Shown piece by piece: positions 12,457 through 25,700 of a stretch of DNA of 64,000 nt. The stretch covers positions 62,001 through 126,000 of the forward strand of contig JAIXMR010000005.1 of NCBI GenBank assembly GCA_025677835.1, read 5' to 3'. Numbering within the stretch: position 1 is the first letter of the stretch; every line of letters starts with the position of its first letter. The notes beneath the pieces are model-generated. The model saw nothing but the letters and a program-made list of their open reading frames with translations. It was not told the origin of the DNA and ran no database searches. Position numbers and translations under genes: made by a program. The stretch is from Sporodiniella umbellata (Eukaryota > Mucoromycota > Mucoromycetes > Mucorales > Rhizopodaceae).

Positions 12457-14522
12457 AAATTTTTCAATTCCCTACGATTATGTCTAGTTATCGCGAAAGT
12501 CCAAATACAATTGGCTAGTGTTATTGTATAAAAAACTTCATACTATCGCTTTTTATTGTAACACTAAGCTTACTGTCCGAAGGTTAAAATTAAAGACTTG
12601 GCTTTTTGTACCTTGATCATGCCTTCCATCTAATCAAAGTAGTTCGTAGCACTGAATATTTAAATTTCAAAGCCTCAGTACTTTTGTCATTGCGGGCCTT
12701 GATCTAAAATATCTTGTTGGACGTTTTGTATATCATGACGGGCAGAAAAGCCCGCTATAGTGTACCTTTGTGTACCATAAAAGCAAAAATTTTTCTTCTA
12801 TATGTTGAACATGTTTGGGCTGAGTGGTTTGCTACATCAATTGCTAATCTATTGACTCAAAGTACATACCACACTACTGACAGTAATTATTGTAAAAAAA
12901 GAAAAAACCTGAAGAATTTACGAAACACTATAGTAAAATATATCATCTCTTACTTTTTCTTTAAAAACAACTTTACTTGACCAAAAAACACGAAGCAAGA
13001 GCATAGCTACTTCTTTAAAAAGTTAATATAGCTTATTTAGCTTAAAAAAAAAAAGTGCAAAAGGTAGCCATCTTTTAGCCAAGTTAGTCTTTGTGTTGTG
13101 TTTTTTATGATCATCCTGAGCTGCTTCGTAAATATAAGACCATGGGAGTATTTGTAAAGATAAACATTTGCTTACTCTGGTTTAAGGTACTCGCTATTTT
13201 TCAAGAGCGACATCACTCTAGGTTAATGCTTTTTAAGCACATACTCCAGGGCTTTCTTTGTACTTATAGGGACTTCTCTCGCCCAAATCTCCACTCGATA
13301 TATTTCAAGCTTCCTGTATATACTAGAATATACGGATTCCTTGTACTAAACTACTTTCAGTATTGACTGCGCATTCGAATAGTCTCCGTAGATAAGGTCC
13401 TTGTAAGGTTTCTTCCCGCTGTTGTCTCTTTAACCTGGGCAGTACATCATTCGCTGCACAAACACAAATAAGACTCAGTGAGTCGAATTACTAGCTCCTG
13501 TCATTCAAATGGGCTTGACCTACTAAATTTCAATAGGAGTGTACAAACAAGAATACATTTACACTAAAAAAAGAGAAAAAGACAGTTTTTATTTTCTTGG
13601 TGCATGTCCATAACTTAAATCAGCACTCGTTGGCGGAGATTATATCGTCAAAAAACCTATTTCCGATTCGATTTTTACCCCTTAAAGAAAAAGCTTTGAA
13701 CACCTATAAAATGGGCTGTCTCAAGGGCAATGAAAAGGGAGCTAATAAAAAAAGAATAGCTTTGTATATACTATAGCTAATCATTTGTTAAGTGAATTGT
13801 TGTTGTTTTTTTTCTTGACCTAAGTTTGTTTGCATAGCCCCTAAAACAAACTGAAAATTAAAAAGTCAGCAGTTAGTCTCTTTATGACATGCAACATAAA
13901 CGACAGTCTTTTCAAATTCAATGGTTATGTTCATAGCAACTTCAGTCTATAGAAAATCTATTGCTACCCATGTATCCAATTGTAAATTAGTATACCGGAA
14001 AATATAATTTAGACCTTTGGTATAACAGAACATTTTACAAAGCCATATTGCTTAATATCCCAATTTTTTTTGTCATCACAGTCCTCTTGGTACAAGTTTT
14101 TTGGTGCTCTGAATTAAAGCTGTTTACAGATTGGTTTTTCTTTGAGAGACGTTAACAAAATCAATAAGTAACGTTTACTTAATAAAGACTCTAACTGGGT
14201 TTTTTTTTAAAAAAAAAAAAAAACATGCCGAAGAGAATAGCAAGTTAATATATCAGCAGGAATAAATGTCTACGAAGCGTAGGTTAGGGTCCGTTATACA
14301 TTGACTGCATACTAAGGGTTAAGGGTTTCTATGAAGGTTTAAAGGAGCTATACCTATTAGCTAAAAAAAGAAAAGCCTCATCCAATACCTGGCAGCTTTT
14401 ATGCTATGGCTCTATAGTCTGCGTCATTTGATATTTTGTGGCAACTCTACGGTGACGGCTTTTTTCTTGGAAATTAATGCAACAAGGAGATAAGCGTGTG
14501 ACGGTTTAGATAAACAAAAAAG

Positions 14523-14650
14523 TATAAAAAGGAGTCAGTTTTTCTAGCTTTCCCTTTTTTTTTTCCTTATTCATTGGCCTATGCTAGGTCTTCCCGTCTT
14601 TTAGACGAGAGGCTCCTTCTGTCCCGGTCTGCTCAACCGGTTTGCAAATA
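14523..14650 (+). promoter_or_regulatory. TATA-like box followed by hairpin-forming sequence
   Basis: TATAAAAAGG at 14523-14532 is followed about 70-110 bp later by two small hairpins: CGTCT-TTT-AGACG and CCGGT-loop-ACCGG. No open frame longer than a few codons follows the first ATG (14581). It may be a promoter of a noncoding transcript or chance structure. Confidence 0.2.
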
Positions 14651-16209
14651 ATACTAGAAGAAACAAGATTCGTAACTTGCAAGAGGCGTACTTGTCAACA
14701 CCCAAGAAGGAGACTTGTCAAACCCAACCCCATGAAGGACAACATGCGAAAACCCTCGCAAAGAAACATCAAATGAAAAAAAGCAACAAATTTTTTGACC
14801 ATCACCTTAGTTTCATTTTGGACGCTTCTTATCTACTAGGTGGTATATATACTGTTTCTGGAATTCATTTGCCACTTTGAATAAAAAAAAAAAAGGCTGA
14901 ATACATTGTTTTTGCTGATGTCATTTTATCGTGTTCTTCTCTATCTTTAAATGGCTAATAAGTAGAAGCCTTGATAACGTGAAACACTTGCGAGTCGGGT
15001 TTAATAGCAATGTATGCTTTCTGTAGGCGATATAAAGTCTGCAACCATTTTGCATTGTATTGATGTCTATAATCTGATGCTCTTATAAAATAAATGTGAT
15101 TTACATTACAACAGAATTGAATCAGATAACAACCAGCCTTAACGAAGACGAAAGACACAGCCTAAATAAACACCACACTTTCTTCTTAAATACACAAGCC
15201 GGGGGTAGCGCTATGAACTCGCTAATATATTAAATATAGTTATATTTGTCTTATAATGCCTTATTTACTGTGTAAGCTTTCCAAAAAAAAAGAAAGAAAA
15301 ATTGTACACGCATTTTCTCGAAAGGTATTTAAAAATACATCCATCGTTTGCTATTGATTGATTTTGTGGAGTTACGATAGGATGGTGATAAATTTTATTG
15401 AACTGTACTTTTTTGCTGATGAATTCTATGTAAAACTCGATTGAAATTTATTTATTGCAATGAATCACTTTTTGTATAATCATCTACTGGTCTATGGCTT
15501 ATTATTGATTTCAAACAATTTGATTTTTTTTTTTTTGCTTGATCGGCCTTTTGCTGACATCACCAATCCATCGATACTTTAGCGTTTGATACCAAACTAA
15601 GACCTTAAAACAATTGAACTATATAAATCCGTTTTACAAATACATAGTCTTTTAAACTTTTCCCATAAAATTACGAGAGTTGGGCTGTATCTTCCCAAAT
15701 TTTATTGTTTTATACAGACATTTTACACGCCGCATTTTTAATTTCGCAAAGTCTGAAATAAACAATTTTGCTTGGCATAGCGATTTTTTTTAGCTTATTC
15801 CAAGCTTTTTCAACCACCCCCTTTTTTTTTTGAGCTTTGGAACCAAGCAAAACAAGAACTAGCACTATTCAAAGACAAGACTGAAGGTCTCCTTTTAAAG
15901 AACATATATCGTTTTTAAATGCATAAAGACTGTGTTTACTGCTGTTCTTTGATTAGTTGAGTATAAACAAAGCGCATCAAAAAACAACAGTGGATTGAGG
16001 AGCTTCAGAAGTCCCTTGCGCAGGCATGCACTTGATGCTTACCATAAGCTAGCCCCTCTTTCAGTAAATAATGTTTTAACAGACTTTTGATGGCAGTCAC
16101 AGTCCCTGAGGCTCAAAAGAAGAACCTAAAAAAAAAGTTTTTTAAAGTTCATTTCCAGTCTTTATTTTACCCTCTCTCTTTCTTTCTCCTTTGCTTAAAC
16201 ACTCAAGAG

Positions 16210-19200
16210 ATGGATCAGAACACAGTATACCAGTTGTTTGTAGCAACTTACCACCCTGATCCCAATGTTCATAAACAGGCTGAAATTAACATAAGAAACG
16301 TAAATGCTCACTGCTAATTGAAAAACAAAGAACCCTAAACTCATCTTGTTTTCTTTTACTTTTCTTCTATAGATTGAAGCTAATAGTGGTTTCTTGCCTA
16401 TTGTTCTTCAAATTCTCGCCTCCGAAGAGTTGGAACTTGGCGCTCGTCAAGCAGGTAAAATAAAAAAAAGAGTAATAGTAAATGTGTACACTTTTATTAA
16501 AGCGTGTCATTAGCTGCCATTTATTTCAAAAATCGCTTGAACAAAGCTTGGGACGGCGAGCGCGAGTCTGCTGTACCCATTAACGATGACGACCGTAACA
16601 TGGTGAAGCAAACCATTTTGCAAGCATTGGTCACTGCACCCAATCAAGTTCAGTAAGTACACTGGAGGCTGATAGGCGTAGTATCTAACGCTAAACAGAG
16701 TACAATTGACTTCTACCTTGAATACCATTTTGACCAACGATTTTCCTGAAAAGTGGCCCAACTTTGTTGGTGAACTTGAAAAGTTCATCACCTCAACTGA
16801 TGTACGCTTGGTATATGTGGGATTACTGACTTTGCGTGAAGTAACCAAAGCATACCAGTAAGTCATTTTGTATTGCTTTTTTTTTTTGAGTGTATTTAAT
16901 GGTGATATCTTTCTTCTTAGATGGAAGACTGGAAACAGGCGTGAACCTTTTAGACAGCTTGTCAAACTGACCTTCCCAGCCATTCAAGGTATTGCTTCCA
17001 GCTTAATAGCATCTGATACCGTGGAAGCAGCTGAAATGCTCAAGTTGACCTTAAAGATCTATCACTCCGGCTCACAAACTGAGTTAGTTAAGTGTCTTCA
17101 GGACCCCTCATCGCTTGTACCCTGGGGTACTCTCTTCTTACAGTTGATTGAGAAGAAAATCCCCAACCAAGCCTTACCATCAGACGCTGATGAAAGAGAG
17201 CGTTATCCTTGGTGGAAGACCAAGAAATGGGCATACCACTGTTTAAACCGTCTATTCTCAAAATACGGCAACCCTGCTACTATGGGCCGTTCTGCAGCAG
17301 AATACACGAGCTTTGCCAAGTCTTTTTCGTCAAACTTTGCACCCAATATCCTTCAAGCTTACTTGAATCAAATCGAATCTTGGATCAAGAAGGAAATTTG
17401 GATTCCCAACAAATGTCTAGCATTAACTTCTTCCTTCTTTGCGGATTGTGTTAAAAACAAAACAACCTGGTTACTGTTGAAACCTCACGTTGAAACTTTA
17501 GTAGCCCACTTTGTGTTCCCTCAGTTGTGCTTCTCCGATGAAGATCAAGAGCTATGGGATGAGGATCCTGTTGAATTTGTACATAAAAAGGTGGATCCCC
17601 TTGAAGATTTCCATTCTCCCCAAACAAACGCGATGAACTTTCTTATTGATTTGGCTCGTGACAGAAAAAAACACACCTTCATGGGCATTTTGAATTTTGT
17701 CAACAGTGTACTCAACAAGTATCTTGAAGCGCCCCAAGATCAAAGAAACCCAAGAGAAAAAGATGGTGCCTTGTGTATGATTGGCGGTCTCTCCTATCAA
17801 GTTTTACAAAAAAAATCTCCTGTTGCTAACATGATGGAACCTTTTTTTGTCACTCACGTATTCCCTGAATTCAAAAGCGAGCATCCGTTCTTGAGAGCCC
17901 GCGCTTGCGATTTAGCTAGACACTTCAGTGATTTGGATTTTACAAACGAGCAGAACTTGGCTATTTTGTATACCAATGTTACTGACTGCATTCGTGATAC
18001 AGAGTTGGCTGTTCGTGTGCAGGCCTGTTTGGCTTTACAACCCATGATCCGACACGAAAGTGTTCGTAACGCAATGGCGCCCAATTTACCTTTTATCATG
18101 CAGGAGCTATTGAATTTGACAAACGAAATTGATATTGACACATTAGCCAACGTGATGGAAGAATTTGTTGAAGTATTTGCGGAGCAATTGACTCCTTTTG
18201 CTGTTCAACTCTGTACCCAATTACGTGATACATTTTTACGTATCATGGAAGAGTTGAACCAGAACAACACTTTGAATGGGGACGATGATGATGAGTTGGA
18301 CGGTGATTTGGATGAGTTGAGTGACAAGACTATGGCAGCCATGGGTGTTTTGAAAACGATTGGTACTTTGATCCTCAGTTTAGAGAGCACACCTGAAATT
18401 CTTCAACAGCTCGAAAATGCACTTTTACCTGTGATTACTTATACTTTGGAGAAGAAGATTTTGGATCTATACGACGAGATCTTTGAGATTATAGACTCCT
18501 GCACTTTCTCTGCCAAGCGTGTTACGCCTACTATGTGGGGTGTTTTTGAGCTTATCTATCGCGCATTCAAGGATTCTGGTATCGATTATATGGAGGAGAT
18601 GCTACCACCTTTGGACAACTATATTTCTTATGGTAAAGACGTCTTTATTCAAAACAGTCAAGTTCAGCACATGATGTTTGACATCATTGATACTGTTATG
18701 AAGAGCGATCGTGCTGGCGAGCAAGACCGTATTTGTGCTTGTAAATTGATGGAGTCTGTCTTATTGAATTGCCGTGGTCATATTGATGCCTGCGTTGCAC
18801 CTTTCCTTAACTTGGCCTTTCAGTATATCTTTACAGGGTCTATGAAAACAACTGAGTTCAAGGTTCATTGTATCGAAGTAGTAGTCAACTGCTTGTACTA
18901 TAATCCTGTATTGACCCTCCGCCTATTGGAAGAAAACAACTGGACCCAAGGTTTCTTTACTTTGTGGTTCAACACATTACCTAAATTTGCGAGAGTACAC
19001 GACAAGAAGCTGGTCATTGTAGCTATCTCTTCTTTGTTGGAGCTACCTGCTGATATGGTACCTAACTCTCTTCAGGCTGGTTGGTCTCAATTGTTGACAT
19101 TTGTTGTCACAGTGTTCCAGTCTCTGCCCAAAGCTATGGAAAACCGTGATAATATGGAAAAACTCTATGGCAACTTTGACGACGATTTTGGAGATGAATA

Positions 19201-19561
19201 CTTAAGCGGCGGCGATGAGGACGAAATTGATGATGGTGTGGAAGACGATGATGTTCCAGAAGATGATAACGAATATCTCGAATACCTTGCCTCTCAGTCC
19301 GCAGTGCCTAACCAGGGAGAAAACGACTTTGACGATTTAGGGGATTATGAAGAAGAGCTCGAAGAAGAAATTTTGTTTGAATCTCCTCTGGACGAAATTG
19401 ATCCTTATGTGCGTTTTGAACAAGTTTTTAGAAATATGCAACAGACCAACAGCTCCTCGTATACCCTCTTAACAAAGGATTTAAATGCAGAACAGCAAAA
19501 TCAAATAATGTCTATCTTGAACACTGCAGAACAGCACCGAACTGCCCCTCCCAAGGCTTAA
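16210..19561 (+). CDS. Importin-beta family karyopherin (importin-7/8, Nmd5/Sxm1-like)
   Basis: Five exons: 16210-16299, 16373-16454, 16514-16652, 16699-16857, 16921-19561; 1036 aa, phases agree. The N-terminal importin-beta/Ran-binding region (MDQNTVYQLFVATYHPDPN, then AAIYFKNRLNKAW and TILTNDFPEKWPNF) is spread over four small exons. The fifth exon holds HEAT-like repeats, including the importin-7/8 hallmark ERYPWWKTKKWAYHCLNRLF, and an acidic loop (DDDDELDGDLDEL). Near the C-terminus is a strongly acidic segment (about residues 930-975) as in importin-7. The protein would carry ribosomal proteins, histones or other cargo into the nucleus in a Ran-dependent way. Length matches the family (about 1040). 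An upstream in-frame ATG region from 16090 was not used because the family begins at MDxxT. Confidence 0.92.
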
Positions 19562-22500
19562 AAACCCCCGCAACCGCACTTATTACAAAGAACACATTTT
19601 CTTTTAGAATTTCATTCACTATCATTATTATTATTGTTTACTCTCCTATTTTCCTTTTTTATCCTTTTTTTTTCGCTTTTAGACAAGCTCTCCAAAAATA
19701 TGAAAAATAAAAAGCGACTGAAAAACCAACTAATTTGCACTTAAAGCCATATAGACAAAAAGTTTAATTGATTTTTTTTTTTTGGTGAGAATCAATTTTG
19801 AAAACTGACTAAAAGAACTCAATTTAGCGGTACTTTGACAATGAATGGTTTCTTTCTGCAAGCCAACCGATAGCAACCTCCTAGTTTTTTGAGTTATTTC
19901 GCTTTTTTAATCAAATGCTTTAATTTTTATAATGTCCAGCAGCAAAAATCAATAAATGTTTAACGCGGTGAGCTTTTGTGTTCTTGAACTGGAACTTTGA
20001 GAGCATTTTACGTGCTCAAAGATTGGTAATTCTCAGTCGATCACGCTTGAAAGAAAAAAGTCCTATATCCTCTGACTGTGGCTTTGGTAGTGTAAAAAGT
20101 GAAGACTCGAAAAATCTCAGGTTGAAAGACAGACTCAATGGGCAGTATTGATGAAAGAAGCAAAAGAATGCCAAAAACAAAAGTTTCGGTTTTATTTATT
20201 TATATTAAATTGTAGCCAAAATCTTCGTTCACTTGAGCGTTATAAGCTCAAGATCCATCCCCTACAGGACGTAGACCTGTTTTGGCATCGTAGGGGAAAA
20301 GTGATTAAAAAAAAACATTTTTTGCTTTTCAAGATCCAGCATTTTTTTTTACCTTCCTCTTTAAAACAGAAAACCCTTTGTATTGTCTTTTTGTTTGTAT
20401 TTCGCTCCCGAAACAAGCACTTGGCGAACCAACATACAGAATCTCCACTCGAGCATTCCGTACGCTGTTTCTTAGGGAGGCCAAACGATAAAAAGACCAG
20501 ATTTTCTGCCAAATAAAAGAATCAAATAAAAAAAAACTACCAAGATAAACAAAAGAGTAAAAAAAAAAGAAGTTTTCCTTTGTGTCTTTCCTCTCTGCTA
20601 AGCAAAGTCTATCCGAATAGATCGTTTGTTAGACAATTAGTTCCTAAAAACAAGCTGTGAAAAATGATAGAATTCGCCCTAAGCTTTCATTTAAAAAGCA
20701 AGGACATTCGCTTTTGTTTTTTTTTAGAAAAAAAAAACAGAAAACATTTCATAAAGTGGTTGTGGTAAAGTGAGCTCTTTTAGACATTGCTTTAGAGAGT
20801 AGGACGCCAAAAGAATTGTTTTTTCCTATACAGTAAGTGGTTGATTTTTGTGAACCAACCTAAAGAAAAAAGGAATAGGTAAAAAATTGTTTTTAAGGTA
20901 GTGTGGGGTAATCTGATTGGTTGGTAGATGATGACGCTATAAGTTTACACTCAGTGAGGATATTGTGTCAGTGCTTCAAATTAAGATCAACATCTTGCTT
21001 TTAGAAATAAAGCTGAGAGAAAGGTACAATATAAGGTGTTTATGTATGGAGTAGCAACGATAAATATAGCATTGAAAGGATGCTTGACCTGAGTTATTAC
21101 TGTCTTCATGAAACTTTAGCACGAATTTTCCGTTTCTATTTTACTGAAGCAAGCGCCTCTTGGGAACAACCAACGAGGCCAATGGTTTTTCCTTTCTACT
21201 GTAACGTTTTGCCGGCCAACACGCTCATATATGAGAGGCAATAACATCAAATATGCAGTAAACTGGCGTTACAGAGTACAATATCGAAGCGATTCCAAAG
21301 AAAAATGGAATAGGTAAGCTGTGCAAGATGATTGGTACCCAAAAAAAGCCATTGGACATACTGAAAATGTATTTGTATGAGAAACCTGAACTGTTAGCTT
21401 ATATTGCAAACGGCATCCTACACTACAAGGATGCTTTGCTCAAAATTTTGACTGGGGAAGTTTATTCACGTCACACGCCCCGGATGCCACAAATTTGAAT
21501 TGTTAAGGAAAAATAAAAATCACAATGTCTGTATACTAAGCAAGCGCGTAATGACTAAAAACAAAACATTGACTTTTGATTGGCCAAAAACACATATTTT
21601 GGCTAGCTAGCGACATTGTTTTTGATTGTCTGTAAGAAAATACAAAAGAAGTATACAGAAAAACAAAGCAAAGAAAAAAATAAAAAAAAATAAAAAAAAA
21701 ACAGTGGAGGTTAAGGGCTACAAGTAGCCACTTTTACGTAATGCCTATCAATAAATTATTAGAACTAGACTCAGTTCTTATAGCTACTGATAAATTGAGT
21801 TTTTTAGGCTCTTGTAGTTCCAAATTGAATCGGATGAGGAAGCAAAGTCAAACTTTCTGATATTCGTATAAAAAGAGAGACTATCTATCTTCGAAATGCA
21901 CATCAGTCACTAGACTGTTCTATTTACAAGTCTTTTAAAGACCCCCTTAGAAAATGGCTTTTGAGTACCGTTGTTAAATTATCAACAGTAAATAAAATGC
22001 TTGTCGCTTGATTTCTGAAATGATGTGTTTGATAAACGCTTAAACTCCATTTTTGATCCTGCAAACAATCCATCTTCTCATTTGCTGAACACTGGATAAA
22101 AACGAATCCTTCTGTTTAACTCTTTTTTGTATTAATGAAATTATCTATCGAGAACATATGCAAGATGAGGAGCTAAAGACGTATCGGTGAAGACGTTTTA
22201 AATCTTAATAGCTGCTAGAGTCTACTACCATTTCAATGGCTAATGAGTTAGAAACAATGACAGTAGTAACAATCAGCACATAATACTCATAAGCAAAGCT
22301 AAAATACATTTGTTTACCAAGGGATGATTGTGCAGGCATCAAAGAAGGATTTTTTTTCTTTGGCCTATTTCAAAATATGTGCTATTTATATAGAAAGAAT
22401 ACCTTGAAACTTGTTTGACTCAAGTAAAAATAAGCACTATGAACTTTAATTGACAAAAGTTTGACTCTTTGCGCCAATCGCTTTTTGTTCTTCAAAAAAA

Positions 22501-22724
22501 AAAAAAATTGTACTTGTCACCTTCTTTTTTTCTTTGAAAATAAACTTTACAACTATTTTTGGAGAAACTTACAAAAGCAACTACTGAGACAATAGTGCAG
22601 CTATAAATATACGACAAGAAGCAAAGGAAAGGGAAAGAAAAAGAGATTTGCAACTGCTAAGACATTAGCGGGACAACAAAAAACTGCCAAAAGAAAAAGA
22701 TTGCCCTACTTAGACAGTAAACAA
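19562..22724. other. Long gene-poor stretch upstream of the F-box gene
   Basis: About 3.1 kb. It holds the importin 3' flank, a T9-AG-A10 palindrome near 20717-20737, an imperfect inverted repeat (CTGTAACG / CGTTACAG) between about 21195 and 21275, and the F-box promoter with TATAAATA. ATG frames of 121 codons (20151-20516) and 56 codons (21328-21498, MIGTQKKPLDILKMYLYEK at its start) are present but unrelated to anything I know; I do not call them genes. Confidence 0.4.
22602..22609 (+). promoter_or_regulatory. TATA box of the F-box/LRR gene
   Basis: TATAAATA about 115 bp upstream of the ATG at 22725, followed by an A/G-rich leader. Confidence 0.45.
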
Positions 22725-25700
22725 ATGGACGAACAAACTTGGGACGACTTTAGATTTGAAAAACCCTCAAGCCGAATGATTGCGCTACCGACAGAGCCCA
22801 TGGAACGCATATTCCACTTTTTGGATGCAAGAGATAAATATGAAGCATGTCTTGTTCACCCTAATTGGTCTATTGTGGCTATGAGTAGTCTGTGGAAAGC
22901 TCCTCGTTTTAAACGGCCTGAACCTTTAAGAACTTTTTTAAGGATCACCAGCTCTGTTAAAAAAGTAGCGTTGCTTGTTCGCGATTTTCATTTGGCTTTT
23001 TTAGACGATCAGGAAGATTCCGTTTTTCGACCTCTAGTACTCTCGTGCCTAGAACGCCACCAGCAACAAAATGCTTTACCTTTGGCTAAGCCAAACTTAA
23101 TATACGATCTTGCAAGATATTGCGAGAATATGACGGACCTTGTCTGTTATGGATGGCAGATGAAACCTGGCGACTGGGATCGGATGCTTGGTGTAGCACA
23201 CAAATTATCATGTCTTACAGTTATAGGGTGCCAACAACCGATCAACATACACGCCCTGATAAAACTAAAGAAGCTTCATTTAGATGGATCTTTAGGAATC
23301 AACGAAGCTTGGATGAGCTCCTTGGTTAACAAGGCCACCTATCTAAAAGATTTGAAAATTTCGCTCGAAAACGTGAGCTTTCGTACCTTTACAATCCTTT
23401 GCACCCCTGGCTGTTTGGAATTAGAATCTTTGACTTTAACCAGAGCAACATGTCTGACCGATGAAAACGTTTTTTGTATAGCGCGTGCCTTTCCTAGTTT
23501 GAGAGTATTAATCTTAGAAGGCTGTAGTGAAATTACGTCCAAGACAATCTGTGCAGCCTTAACTTTATGGCCTCAATTGGAACACTTAGAAATACGATCC
23601 AGTTTACAGTATAATTCACGTATTGAAAAACCGGAAATACAAAGCACCGTATCTCATTTCAAATTAAAAAAGCTTTATCTCGAAAACCACCAGGTGAATG
23701 ACGATGTTTTTCAGCTTCTTGGACCACTGCTTCCTCACTTACAAACAGTGGGATTTAAGAGCTGTAGTCGTTTGACTCCTCAAGGAGTATGTTCTATACT
23801 TGGCGGTAGTCGCATCAAAGCACTACATATAATAGACTGTCCCCAAATAGACTCCACTCTCTTTGACTTCTTTGCCAACACGTATATTTCCGATATTTAC
23901 ATCCAGTCCTGTGGTCAAATAGTTTATATTGATTTGTTTCGACTTTGTTTACAGTCGAGTCACCTAAGATCTATACAGATCGTCGGCTACGATGAACTAA
24001 AAGAATATATAACCGACAAATATCACCCAAATATATCCTCTCCCTCTACCCATGCTAAACTTGTTTTGAACCAAGGACACATACAACGTTTAGCAAAAGC
24101 TTATGAAACCGACTTTTGTCTACCCAAAGAACGTTTTCTTAGCTCTCGCCAAATCTTTTTGTTAGCAAAGCGCCTAAAGATGAAACCGAAGGAGCTAAAC
24201 AGCCTTCTGGATTCGTTAGAACAGGTAATAGGCTGTCACATTGTATTCGTGAAAAGTTACCTAAAATTAATTTGTTTTCTTTCTTATTGCGCTTTCTAGG
24301 ATAAAACGCAAGAGGGCTACAATGGGCCAGAGTCAAAAGCAAAAAAAGGTAACTATAATAAAAAAAAGGGAAACCTATCTCATAACAGCTTTTAATATTT
24401 CAAAAATAGCAATACCACTCAAAAACTGTTGGAACCAGACCAGGTCTTTTTCCTTGACCTCTCGTCCTGACACACCTACCGTATGGAATAACGACTATAA
24501 AAGGTATGGCGCCATTCCAAGTGGACAGGATTTTAGTACAGTTTTAGACAAAAAGTCAGAACCAAACGATTTTGATAATACACCTACTCTTAAAGAACTT
24601 CAAAAAGAACGTGAAGGACCTTATTGGGACAACAGAAAGAGCTCCTCTGAATTTTCATATCATGGCAATCAAAATCCCAGAGGGTCGTCTCGGCAGGCGT
24701 ATCAGGTAATGAGAAATGACAATTGGGGAAAGCCTCATCATAATTTTGAATGGAATGATTGCCGTACCCAAAGCTATGCTTATGAGGTACTTGAAAAACA
24801 AAAGTCGACAGCCTATTTTGACGATAGAGAAAAGAAAAGAGGTTTTGAAGACATCGATCCCTTTGGAAGCTTTCAATCTGACAAGGCCTTTTTGAGTGCT
24901 CACAAGAACACCTCTCCCCCGAGCCCCAAAGTAGTTCATAGACCATTTCCTTTGATTAGTAGTGATGAGGATCCGTGTTGGGATGACAATGACTCAGAGC
25001 GGAAATCTGTGAAGGCTTATGCTAGCACTGTTGATCCAAAATCTGAGAACTATTCTAGCATTCGTAGACAAAGAAGCCCCTCAAGGAAAAAGACAAATCG
25101 AAATACAAGTTCATTATTAAGATCTAATTTCTCTAGTAGAGAACGCTTTTCAAGCGAAAGTAAATAGAAAAAAGTCGATCTTATATTTTAGAAAAAACTA
25201 ACTATAACTCTAAAAAAAATAGAAAAAGAAAAAGAAAAGGAAGTCTATGGAGTAGCTGAAGATCAATGGGCTAACATTGCCAAATTGAACCCTGAACGAA
25301 AACGTAATAGGGCTCCAAAACAGAAGAAGTCATATATATCGCATAGAGAAGAGCACAACAGATATGAACACAACGAAGTGGAAAAGATTGAAGATTACAA
25401 GCTATCAGAGGCCCGTACTTTTTCACCTCTATCAGTCTCAGAGGTTTCTGAAACCGTAACTTTAATCAATTTAGAAGGCGGCGAGACAGTTCCATCTGCA
25501 TATTCTATAAGGCTAATAGACTGTTCTGAACCATTAACGCCTGAACCAATATGCGTCTCTCCTATACCAGAAGTCGACAAAAAAATAGTAGAGCCCGTTT
25601 GTATGGTTGAAACCTCAGATCTAGCCCGACGACAGTCTGTATCTGCTTACTCAACTGATTCTATGGAGTGGAGAGATAAAGTCTATGAAATGACACCAGA

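Larger units (their letters stand above)
12363..16209. other. Long gene-poor stretch before the importin gene
   Basis: About 3.8 kb. It contains the methyltransferase upstream region, a T9-A15 palindrome at 14200-14223, a TATA-like TATAAAAA at 14523 followed by two short hairpins (14595-14640), and the importin leader. Minus-strand frame 14955-15158 looks protein-like over 67 codons but begins with GTG and has no ATG at its head; it could be a fragment of a decayed gene. Plus-strand frame 13091-13366 begins with TTG. I recognise no gene, tRNA or transposon. Confidence 0.4.

Noticed and set aside
13091..13366. 91-codon frame in the 12-16 kb spacer
   Set aside because: Begins with TTG, not ATG, and has no family resemblance.
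14280..14335. TTAGGG-like words suggesting a telomeric relic
   Set aside because: Only a few irregular GGGTTA-type words without tandem periodicity.
20151..20516. 121-codon ATG frame upstream of the F-box gene
   Set aside because: Composed largely of residues from homopolymer tracts, an equally long frame exists on the opposite strand, and there is no recognisable motif.
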